From a virus: a DNA stretch of 64,000 nt. The notes beneath the pieces are model-generated. The model worked only from the letters and a program-made list of their open reading frames with translations. It made no database searches and was not told the origin of the DNA. The stretch spans positions 28,737 to 92,736 of IMG/VR virus record IMGVR_UViG_3300009601_000004. One strand, 5' to 3'. The translations under genes were made by a program, and so were the position numbers. Shown one piece after another: positions 34,361 to 41,336 of the stretch. Numbering within the stretch: position 1 is the stretch's first letter; each line of letters starts with the position of its first letter.

Positions 34361-36723
34361 GCGTCGATACCGGAGGCTTGCAGCTGGAAGGCGTGGGGCC
34401 ACTTCGCAATGGTGTCCTCCATCCGCAGCATCTCAGCGTGCTCTTTGCCTGGTAGACGCCGACCGGCCTCTGCGTAGCCCATCATGCGGTCTTCCATCGC
34501 AACGTACTGCCGGTACATCTTCGTAGCCACTGCCATCGTGGGGAGGCCGTCGTTGTCGTCGTTGTCGTTGCTGGCCTGGATGGCCTTCACGAGCTTGCGC
34601 CAGTCCCAGTTTGGGATGCCAAAGACTTCCGCAACGTGCATCAGCGCGGCACCTGTAAGGATGCGCTGCTGCACCTGACCACGCCGGCTCCAGTTGAACC
34701 CGCGCAGCTTGCCATGGATGGGAGCACCCCGCTCGTAGGCGAGTTTGATGCGGTCGTCTGTGATCTCGATGCCGACCTCGGTACCGTCAGGCGCAACCAA
34801 GTTGCCGGACACACCCGAGGCCTCTTTGCGCACGAGGATGTCATCGAGCATGTCGACGGCGGCTTTCAAGTCGGGCCCCGTGGCTTTACCTTGACGCCTC
34901 GCGGCAATCAATAGCTTCAGCTTGCGCAGCTGGATACCGGCTTGACCCCCTGACTCTTCCATGCGTGCTTTGTTGATCTCACGCTGGGTGACTTTGGCCG
35001 CTTGCTTGATCAAGTCGAGCCAGTCCCCTTGCCGGCGGTCGGCACTGTCCGACTTTTTTTGCTCCCGGCGCTCATTGCGACCACCTCGGCCTGTGATCAT
35101 CCACGATGTGGTACCTGCCCGCGAGCCCAAAAAGGCGCGGAAAGCGGCTTTGTACTTTGTCAGGAAGCGGCCTAGCTCGGCAATGGCTGTACGGCGCTGG
35201 TTGACTGTATCCGCCATGTCTGCAGCCTCTTCTGCCATGTCATTCCACATACTGGCGTACTCACGGCGGTACTGCTCTCCGCGCCTCTCCGCTGAAAATG
35301 ACGTGCCTTGGAAGGCCATCGACGCCGTTGAGCTGCTGACGTCACGTATGGACGCTCTAGGTGCCGGCAGGTAGACCTCGTCGTCAGGTGTGATGCGCGG
35401 TGGTAGCGGCTGAGGCTTGCCTAAGACCTTCTCGTACTTGGCTATCAACGCGTCCATCTTCGCGTCAGCAGACGCTTTCCGCGCACCCTGTGTGGCTTTG
35501 AGCCGGTCACGGTGGACCTTGTCACTCGCAGCCTTACTGGCAACCGCCTGTGATAGCCGAGGTACGCGCTGACTCCAGAGAAAGCGGAGAATCTCCTCAC
35601 TGGTGTCCCCTGGGCCAAACCAGCTATTCCAGCCCCCGTAGCCATTCTTCTCGCCTAAGCGCACACCGAACACAGCGGCAACCAAGTCACCGCCAGCGTA
35701 GTTGCTCATCATCTCGCGGGTCTTGCCTCGGCCCTTCCGCCCGTCTTTGTCTACGGTTTTGGCGATGGCGTCAGCCAGCTGTACCATTGTTTTCTTTGCG
35801 GGAGATGCTGGGGCATTCGTCCACAGCAACGGAGGGGTGTTGAGACCCGACATACGCCGCACTAGGAGGTTGACCACCTGACGCGACTCGTCACCTGCAT
35901 CCTCTGTTGTGATGGCAAAGTATGCGCGAGACCTGCCGTCTTTTTTGGGCTTAGCCCACTTGCGCATCTCGATGGTGAAGGGCTGACCCTCCAAGCTGAC
36001 AGGCTCCCCTTCCCAGGCAAAAGCGCGTACTGCGGGGATCAATTCGGGATTCTTCTCGTGGTAGTGGTCATCCGCCACCATTGCGCCTGGTAGAGGTGTT
36101 CCTTCACTCCGCGTGGCTTCAACCACACTCCGCCACTGCATGGCGGGGTACTCGATGCCTTCAATGGGCTTCGGGATGGCCTTCGCGGCGGGTGCCTTCT
36201 TGGCTGCTATGGACTGTAGGTAGTACCCACTACCCACACCTTTCGGCTTTTTCAGCTCGACTTGCAGGCCGCCAGCGTTCACGAGGTCCGTGATCTCTTG
36301 GCGCATTTTAGGTGTGATGCGCTTTACCGTGGTGTGCCCGACCGAACCGCGGTGACTACGCTTCTGCGTCTCACGTACGAGGTCGCCACGCATAAACCCC
36401 CGCTGCTCTGCGTAAGACAAGCGACTGTTGAGGCTCGACAGGCCCCACCGCATATCGGGGTCACCGACACCACGGTGCAGCCGGTGGGCCGCGTCGTTGA
36501 GGATGTACTCCGCGATGGCTTCGGCGTGAGTTGTCTTCGTCTTCTTGGCTGCTACGGCTTCCGCTACTTCGTAGATGGGACCGCCCTTACTTACGAGGGT
36601 CTTGCGGTGCTTCATCATCCAGGTGGCGGTCGAACGTGTCGAGCTGTCCGAGGCCATGATGGCGTGAACACGGTCAAAGATGTGCGTTGCGAGTGACGCG
36701 TTGCTGGGATTCTTACGTCTCAT
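34357..36723 (-). CDS. Large protein of unknown function carrying the shared N-terminal helical module
   Basis: This 788-residue product begins MRRKNPSNAS and then has a helical module (HIFDRVHAIMASDSS, then TATWMMKHR) that recurs in three neighbouring large proteins. A beta-rich section follows (MRKWAKPKKDGRSRAYFAIT). The C-terminal third is charged helices with AALMHVAEVFGIPNWDWRKL. No enzymatic motif was recognised. It is translated in one unit with the 705-residue protein upstream and the 2H-RuvC gene downstream. Size and modular build suggest virion-associated or injected proteins. Confidence 0.55.
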   Translation of the reverse strand: MRRKNPSNASLATHIFDRVHAIMASDSSTRSTATWMMKHRKTLVSKGGPIYEVAEAVAAKKTKTTHAEAIAEYILNDAAHRLHRGVGDPDMRWGLSSLNSRLSYAEQRGFMRGDLVRETQKRSHRGSVGHTTVKRITPKMRQEITDLVNAGGLQVELKKPKGVGSGYYLQSIAAKKAPAAKAIPKPIEGIEYPAMQWRSVVEATRSEGTPLPGAMVADDHYHEKNPELIPAVRAFAWEGEPVSLEGQPFTIEMRKWAKPKKDGRSRAYFAITTEDAGDESRQVVNLLVRRMSGLNTPPLLWTNAPASPAKKTMVQLADAIAKTVDKDGRKGRGKTREMMSNYAGGDLVAAVFGVRLGEKNGYGGWNSWFGPGDTSEEILRFLWSQRVPRLSQAVASKAASDKVHRDRLKATQGARKASADAKMDALIAKYEKVLGKPQPLPPRITPDDEVYLPAPRASIRDVSSSTASMAFQGTSFSAERRGEQYRREYASMWNDMAEEAADMADTVNQRRTAIAELGRFLTKYKAAFRAFLGSRAGTTSWMITGRGGRNERREQKKSDSADRRQGDWLDLIKQAAKVTQREINKARMEESGGQAGIQLRKLKLLIAARRQGKATGPDLKAAVDMLDDILVRKEASGVSGNLVAPDGTEVGIEITDDRIKLAYERGAPIHGKLRGFNWSRRGQVQQRILTGAALMHVAEVFGIPNWDWRKLVKAIQASNDNDDNDGLPTMAVATKMYRQYVAMEDRMMGYAEAGRRLPGKEHAEMLRMEDTIAKWPHAFQLQASGIDA

Positions 36724-38837
36724 TGAGCTTTCCCTGCGAATGTAAGGTACCCGGCGCTACCGCCGACGGTGTGAGCTTCCCCGTGCTTGTACAGTCCGCG
36801 AACCTTCCACACGTATTTTTGGCGACGCTGCTCTGCGTGCTGGCCTGCGAACCACTGACCGCTCACCCCTTCCAATAGGTCCAACTGCAACCCCGGTGCT
36901 AGGTCGCGGATAGTCACACGCGTTTCACTGCCCTTGTTACCGCCGGAAAGGGCCACTAGCTCCAGTGTGGGGTCGCCCGCGTCGCCTGACACGTCTACGA
37001 CCACCCAGAGCTTGCGGCCCCCCTTGAGCTTCACCACGTTGTTTAGCCAGTTGTACAAGTCTGGGTGAGCCTTCGCGCTGTACGGCGCAGGCTTGACCTT
37101 GCCGAGCTTGCTCATGTCGACGTGCTCGACAGGTATGGTGAGACCGCCCACCTTCGCTGTGGTGGTGTGCGTGATGGCTACCCCACGAGCTTCGTGGGCA
37201 AGTGAATGCTCTAGTTCTTCGTTGTAGCTGTCACGCAGCTTTGCCGTCTTGCTCGCATTTGCCTCGCGGGTCGTGGCTGATGCGCGAGTGTAGGCGCGGT
37301 AGCGCAGCTTCTCCAACTTGGCTGTCTGCTTGTCAATGTCATGCCGTACCGCTTTGGACGGTCGCGGGGTGCCCCGCTCGTGCAGAGTGATTCCCTGCCG
37401 ATGTGCCTCGACACGTGCGGACCTGGCTTGCTCAACTGCGTCGGCAAACCCTGGGTCTTTGTACCCCTTTTGAATGACGTCCACAGCAGCTGACATAGCA
37501 GCTTGCAACTGAGCCGGTGTGCGCCCCTTTGAGATGGCTACCGGCTTGCGCTTGGGCTTCTGCGCAGTCCACGTCTTGTACGAGTCCTGCACATCCTCAA
37601 GGGTGTACGAACTGGAGTGGGTGGGCTTCTGGGGCCCCATCATGTAGCCGCCTCGACGCCGCGCGTGCTCCTTTAGGTAGTCAGCTACACTCATGCTCGC
37701 ATAATGCTTCAGTGTCGAGAGCAGGGCTCGCAGGGCTCGCTGCGCGCCAGACCCGAAAGATTGGCTGTACCAGTGCCAGCTGTACGCGCCACGCAATGTG
37801 TAGGCTGCTCGTTTGCCGCCGCCGGAGTTTGTTACCCGCCAACCTTCGGGAAGGTGGCGCTTAACGTCCCGAATGGACGCGACACGACCTTTAGCCTCGG
37901 CATCCGCAAGGGCTTGCTCAACGACCTTAGCTCCGACCTGGCTTTCCGCTAGGAACGCGGTCACTTGCTCTGCGAATAGCTTGTCAGCGAGGGCGTAGGC
38001 TGCGCTATCGCGACGTCCTTTGGCCGCTGCGGCCCGGTCGTCTTGGGCGACTTGGGCGGCGCCGGCTTTCGACGCGACGATACGGGGGTCTCGATACCCA
38101 GCACCCGCAAGCACTTGCTTCCCGATAACGGGCCAAAACTTCCACGAGTTTGCGAGCTTCTGCAGAGATGCCCTGCGGGTCTTTTCCATCGTGTGTTCGA
38201 TCTTCTGGCCCTTGTAGAACAGATCAGCGTCCCAGCGTACCCATGAGCGCTCCCCAACCTTGTTGACCTTGACGGTGACTCGGTCGCGGATGCCGGCGTC
38301 GTCAAGGATGCCATTAAAATAGGCCGTCGCGTCTTTGACGTTGGTACCTACCTCGGAACCGTCACTCTCCTTGCTCCCGGTAAGTACACTCTTCGAGGTC
38401 TGTGGCTGCAGAACGCGCAGAATGGTTTGGTTCGCAGCTTCCCAGCCTGCGGGGTACTTCAGTCCTTCGGCCGACATCAGATGCCGCACAAGCTCAAAGC
38501 CGTAGATGCTCGCCGCCATGGCACGCATGGAGCCAGTGAGCCCTTGCCCCTCTAGGTAGAACTTGTTCACCAGTGTGGCCGCACGCTCAACTTGGTCCAG
38601 CAACGGCGTGTCCTTGCTCCGCAACCCAGCAAACCAATCAGGTACCTCCGCAGCCGGCGGTAGCTCGTCGTCGAGCCCACGTTTAGCAGCGACCACAGAC
38701 GCGGCCTCTGTGAAGATGCCAGCAATCAACGCAGCGCGGTTGCGCTCCATGAAGGCGGCGGTTGCCTGGCCCTCGCGGGTCGCCTGCAGGTATGCGTGCG
38801 TTGCTGCGTAGAGACGGGTTGGTAGTGAGATGGCCAT
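36720..38837 (-). CDS. Large protein of unknown function with the shared N-terminal module
   Basis: The first gene of a minus-strand operon; 705 residues. The N-terminus RLYAATHAYLQATREGQ, then TAAFMERNRAAL and VVAAKRG, aligns with the module of three other large proteins. The middle contains a small domain (SWVRWDADLFYKGQKIEHT) and a Trp-rich strand unit (YTLRGAYSWHWYSQSFGSG). The C-terminus is an alpha/beta domain. The promoter element CCGCTAGACTG lies 45 nt upstream. No catalytic motif was seen. Confidence 0.55.
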   Translation of the reverse strand: MAISLPTRLYAATHAYLQATREGQATAAFMERNRAALIAGIFTEAASVVAAKRGLDDELPPAAEVPDWFAGLRSKDTPLLDQVERAATLVNKFYLEGQGLTGSMRAMAASIYGFELVRHLMSAEGLKYPAGWEAANQTILRVLQPQTSKSVLTGSKESDGSEVGTNVKDATAYFNGILDDAGIRDRVTVKVNKVGERSWVRWDADLFYKGQKIEHTMEKTRRASLQKLANSWKFWPVIGKQVLAGAGYRDPRIVASKAGAAQVAQDDRAAAAKGRRDSAAYALADKLFAEQVTAFLAESQVGAKVVEQALADAEAKGRVASIRDVKRHLPEGWRVTNSGGGKRAAYTLRGAYSWHWYSQSFGSGAQRALRALLSTLKHYASMSVADYLKEHARRRGGYMMGPQKPTHSSSYTLEDVQDSYKTWTAQKPKRKPVAISKGRTPAQLQAAMSAAVDVIQKGYKDPGFADAVEQARSARVEAHRQGITLHERGTPRPSKAVRHDIDKQTAKLEKLRYRAYTRASATTREANASKTAKLRDSYNEELEHSLAHEARGVAITHTTTAKVGGLTIPVEHVDMSKLGKVKPAPYSAKAHPDLYNWLNNVVKLKGGRKLWVVVDVSGDAGDPTLELVALSGGNKGSETRVTIRDLAPGLQLDLLEGVSGQWFAGQHAEQRRQKYVWKVRGLYKHGEAHTVGGSAGYLTFAGKAQ

Positions 38838-38882
38838 CAGTGCGGGCGCTCCCTGGTGTGTCGGGGCCTTTGCGTACCCAGA

Positions 38883-38893
38883 CAGTCTAGCGG
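38883..38893 (-). promoter_or_regulatory. CCGCTAGACTG promoter element (site 2)
   Basis: The minus-strand element lies 45 nt upstream of the start of the 705-residue gene, followed by GGGAG before the ATG. It is identical to the core found before the 57611 and 46972 starts. Confidence 0.6.
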
Positions 38894-38909
38894 CAGGGCA
38901 TCGGAAGTG

Positions 38910-38999
38910 GCATTAACCCGCTGGCGGGTTTGCACCCGCTGGCGGGTTCGGCTATAGTCTTTGTGCCGGTGGGAGTTCCCCCACCATTCTGGAGTTCCC
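38910..38999 (+). promoter_or_regulatory. Tandem-operator promoter cassette, copy 1
   Basis: Two dyads follow each other: AACCCGC-TG-GCGGGTT and, 3 bp on, ACCCGC-TG-GCGGGT. TATAGT (38953-38958) fits a -10 box. A leader hairpin GGTGGGAGTTCCCCCACC (38968-38985) and a GGAG ribosome site follow, 5 nt before the ATG at 39000. The layout suggests a repressor-controlled promoter with a structured leader. Confidence 0.7.
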
Positions 39000-39221
39000 A
39001 TGACAACCGAAGCAATCGCCCAAGCAATCACCGCACAAATGAGCCCAACAGACATCGCAAACTTTACCCCTCAAAATTGGAGGGACGGCATCAGCGCCAT
39101 GCTCGTGGATGGCTGGGAGGGCGCTGACCTTGACGGCGTCTTGGATGCCATCGAGGACGACATCAACGATAGTGGTGACAACGACGCGGACGACTTCGCA
39201 GACAACTGCTGGGAAGGGTAG
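39000..39221 (+). CDS. Small acidic protein with a duplicated C-terminal tail
   Basis: ATG 39000 is set by the cassette's ribosome site; 73 residues. The N-terminus is helical (TEAIAQAITAQMSPTDIANF). The C-terminus is strongly acidic and ends DSGDNDADDFADNCWEG, a tail repeated exactly in the 39805-40044 protein. An acidic tail might mimic DNA or contact a basic partner. Its stop codon abuts the second promoter cassette. Confidence 0.6.
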   Translation: MTTEAIAQAITAQMSPTDIANFTPQNWRDGISAMLVDGWEGADLDGVLDAIEDDINDSGDNDADDFADNCWEG

Positions 39222-39309
39222 CATTAACCCGCTGGCGGGTTTGCACCCGCTGGCGGGTGCGTTAGGTAGATTATGCCGGTGGGAGTTCCCCCACCATTCT
39301 GGAGTTCCC
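39221..39309 (+). promoter_or_regulatory. Tandem-operator promoter cassette, copy 2
   Basis: The first 38 bp and the last 35 bp are identical to copy 1. Only the roughly 16-bp stretch holding the -10 box differs (TAGATT near 39267 instead of TATAGT), as if promoter strength was tuned while operators and leader were kept. The hairpin is at 39278-39295. Confidence 0.7.
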
Positions 39310-39525
39310 ATGGAAATGCAACAAGTCACAGTTACCATCACGCTCGAAATTCAAGCAGAAGCCCCCGCAGGCATGAGCGAGTCAGACCTCTTGGAGGCCT
39401 GCGAAAACGCGGCAACGTGGGGCACCCTCGCCGACGGGGAAGGCGTGGCATTGTGCTCCACTTCCCACGGACCCTACTTCAGAGGGACAGACGACCCTAC
39501 AATCACCATCGAACTGGGAGATTGA
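39310..39525 (+). CDS. Unknown 71-residue protein
   Basis: It starts at ATG 39310 from the second cassette. The predicted fold is a beta strand (QVTVTITLEIQAEAP), a helix (SESDLLEACENAATW) and more beta strands, similar to small ferredoxin-like domains. It is acidic overall with two Cys and no zinc motif. The function is unknown, but the dedicated cassette suggests it is tightly regulated. Confidence 0.55.
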   Translation: MEMQQVTVTITLEIQAEAPAGMSESDLLEACENAATWGTLADGEGVALCSTSHGPYFRGTDDPTITIELGD

Positions 39526-39529
39526 ACCC

Positions 39530-39733
39530 ATGCCGACTTATGTCGAATGTTTCTGTTGCGACAAAGCCGTTCGGGTGGACAAACCCCACTGGCGCGTCCA
39601 CATGCTAACCAGCGGTGAGATCGTAGCGCAGGGCTACGAGTCGAACGAATCACAGGGCACGTTCGGTATCGGCCCTTCCTGCCGCAAAAAGTACCCGCTC
39701 GCCTATCGGGTGAAAGAGCCTCACCATTGCTAG
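39530..39733 (+). CDS. Small zinc-binding-like protein ending at an in-frame amber codon
   Basis: A 67-residue product with CFCC near the N-terminus, a later Cys (GPSCRKK) and CxH at the end, which suggest metal binding. It stops at TAG (39731-39733). The same frame continues for 23 sensible codons (AEDLNTALDLVIKLATHPYA and three more) to TAA at 39803, which overlaps the next ATG. This could be readthrough, a recent nonsense mutation or a sequencing error. Confidence 0.5.
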   Translation: MPTYVECFCCDKAVRVDKPHWRVHMLTSGEIVAQGYESNESQGTFGIGPSCRKKYPLAYRVKEPHHC

Positions 39734-39804
39734 GCAGAGGACCTCAACACGGCGCTCGACCTCGTGATCAAGCTCGCCACTCACCCCTACGCGGAGATGC
39801 TCTA

Positions 39805-40044
39805 ATGACCCAGCAACCCACACTTACGAGCCGAGTCGCGGCCATGATTACAGCAGGTGCGACCTACCTTGAGGTAGAGAACGCGGTCCATGACATGCTG
39901 ACGGAGCGGTACCCCAACCGTGAAGACATCGAGGAGGAGGCCATGAGGATTGCGACGCGCGAATACGAGAAGGTGCCTGTCGATGACGACGATAGTGGTG
40001 ACAACGACGCGGATGACTTCGCTGACAACTGCTGGGAGGGGTGA
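39805..40044 (+). CDS. Acidic-tail protein, partial paralogue of the 39000 gene
   Basis: ATG 39805 overlaps the TAA of the extended upstream frame; 79 residues. The N-terminal helix (TSRVAAMITAGATYLEVENA) leads to a charged part and then the tail DSGDNDADDFADNCWEG, the same as in the 39000-39221 protein. At the DNA level the tails differ only at synonymous positions, so the tail has been kept by selection since duplication. Confidence 0.6.
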   Translation: MTQQPTLTSRVAAMITAGATYLEVENAVHDMLTERYPNREDIEEEAMRIATREYEKVPVDDDDSGDNDADDFADNCWEG

Positions 40045-40334
40045 TGCTCGGTGAAACCACAGAAGAGACAGACTTACTTAACCGGGCAGAGTGCGCGGTT
40101 GGCCTCGCTACCGAGTTGGCGCGTGACAACGGGCTCATCACGGCTCTGGTCGAGGGCCGTGCTCGCTACATTGGTGACCATACGGTCGCCGTGTTCGACG
40201 CTGCCATGTTCGCAGAGGTGGCCCGCATGGTGCAGGCAGAGACAGAGGCAAACATCGCGCTTGCTGCTACCCACGAGAAGGAGCGGCAGGCCGAACTGGT
40301 GGAACTCGCGCGTTACGATGCCGAGGTCTACTGA
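40044..40334 (+). CDS. Unknown acidic helical protein
   Basis: It starts in a TGATG overlap; 96 residues. It has long amphipathic helices, the second of which (FAEVARMVQAETEANIALAA) has coiled-coil character, and no motifs. It belongs to the operon of small acidic proteins. Confidence 0.5.
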   Translation: MLGETTEETDLLNRAECAVGLATELARDNGLITALVEGRARYIGDHTVAVFDAAMFAEVARMVQAETEANIALAATHEKERQAELVELARYDAEVY

Positions 40335-40522
40335 TGATCTACCTAGAACTCATCCGCACCCTGCCAGAAGGCACACAAGGTCGCATCATTGCGGCGGCTC
40401 ATCGCATCGCAGATGCCCGCAACATCGAAGCCAACGGGCAAGGTGCCTACTACGCCAGCCTGCGCATCCTCTATTACGACGAAGAGACGTGGAAAGATGC
40501 CTACCTTGAGGTGTGCGCGTGA
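40334..40522 (+). CDS. Small unknown protein
   Basis: The 62-residue product starts at an ATG overlapping the previous TGA. It is helical with an aromatic-rich middle (GAYYASLRILYYDEETWKD). No family recognised. Confidence 0.45.
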   Translation: MIYLELIRTLPEGTQGRIIAAAHRIADARNIEANGQGAYYASLRILYYDEETWKDAYLEVCA

Positions 40523-40821
40523 AACACTCCCGCACCCCTCACCAAGCGGTACCCACTGAGCACAACGCGTTTGTCGAGCGCTACGGCTTCACACTCTCCC
40601 GCGGCGGCTTCCCGCTTGCCGGCCCTCAAGCTGTGCGTGCGGCCATCGCTCGTGGTGTCTGGTCTTGGAGTATCCTACTGTCTCTACAGACCCGAGCGCA
40701 GCGCCGGACGCTTGTAGACCTGCTCTACACTCACGAGTGGCTCGCAGTTCGCAGCGGCTGCGTGTTGGGTGCGGTGACGCGAGACGCCGCCGATGCTGCA
40801 TTGACCTACGCTACGGAGTGA
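40519..40821 (+). CDS. Small unknown protein
   Basis: The GTG at 40519 overlaps the previous stop as GTGA, giving 100 residues. The N-terminus is basic; the middle is a set of helices (QAVRAAIARGVWSWSILLSL, then RRTLVDLLYTHEWL) with possible DNA-binding character. It ends just before the convergent 40824 gene. Confidence 0.45.
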   Translation: MKHSRTPHQAVPTEHNAFVERYGFTLSRGGFPLAGPQAVRAAIARGVWSWSILLSLQTRAQRRTLVDLLYTHEWLAVRSGCVLGAVTRDAADAALTYATE

Positions 40822-40823
40822 AG

Positions 40824-41336
40824 CTAACCTATGAGGCGCTCTGCCTCTTTGTGCAGATCACGCGGTAGCCGTTCACCATCAACTAGCCACTCTAGGTAGC
40901 TGGCGGGCACGTCGGCTAGGGCCTTGCCTCGGTGCTTGCCGAAGGGCATCACGTACTCCTCGCCTACGCTGGCAAGGAGACGTTCCCTGGCATCGCCAGT
41001 AACGACGCCTCGGTCGATGCGGTCTAGCAGACGGTACACCTCGAAGGCGTATGTTTCATTGCCCATGGCCGCGCGGGTCTTTGCTCCTATGCGCGGGTCA
41101 TCGTGGTACGTCGCCTGGCGGCTGTCACTCTGATTCACCGACGCATCTCGTGTGCTGCGACTTGCCTCGTGCCGCCTTGCTTCACGGCGCTCACGCGCTT
41201 TCGCACGCACAGCTGGCGATGTCTTGTACTCGTGTTGCCCAGTGCCGCCGCAGGAGAAGCAAACGCCCCCTTGCACATGGTGCGCCCAGTTGAGTCGTCC
41301 TGTGCCATCGCACTTGCCGCAAGTCTCACGATACAT
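40824..41336 (-). CDS. DnaJ-type zinc finger plus DUF3820-like domain
   Basis: ATG 41336 overlaps the stop of the modification-fusion gene (ATGA); 170 residues. Residues 5-32 hold CGKCDGTG and CFSCGGTG, two CxxCxGxG repeats of the DnaJ zinc type. The middle is a basic, Ser-rich linker. Residues 120-170 match DUF3820, with MPFGKHRGKALADVPASYLE, a small domain often joined to exonucleases. It is expressed right after the DNA-modification fusion and could help recruit it to DNA or stabilise it; that is inference. Confidence 0.65.
   Translation of the reverse strand: MYRETCGKCDGTGRLNWAHHVQGGVCFSCGGTGQHEYKTSPAVRAKARERREARRHEASRSTRDASVNQSDSRQATYHDDPRIGAKTRAAMGNETYAFEVYRLLDRIDRGVVTGDARERLLASVGEEYVMPFGKHRGKALADVPASYLEWLVDGERLPRDLHKEAERLIG

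Noticed and set aside
38910-39309. Possible CRISPR-like repeats
   Set aside because: There are only two copies, each ending at a gene start, with promoter and ribosome-site parts. This is a promoter cassette, not a repeat-spacer array.
39731-39733. TAG as a reassigned sense codon in this genome
   Set aside because: TAG is a normal stop elsewhere, for example at 7814-7816 where it overlaps the next start, and at 5961-5963. Genome-wide recoding is therefore unlikely.
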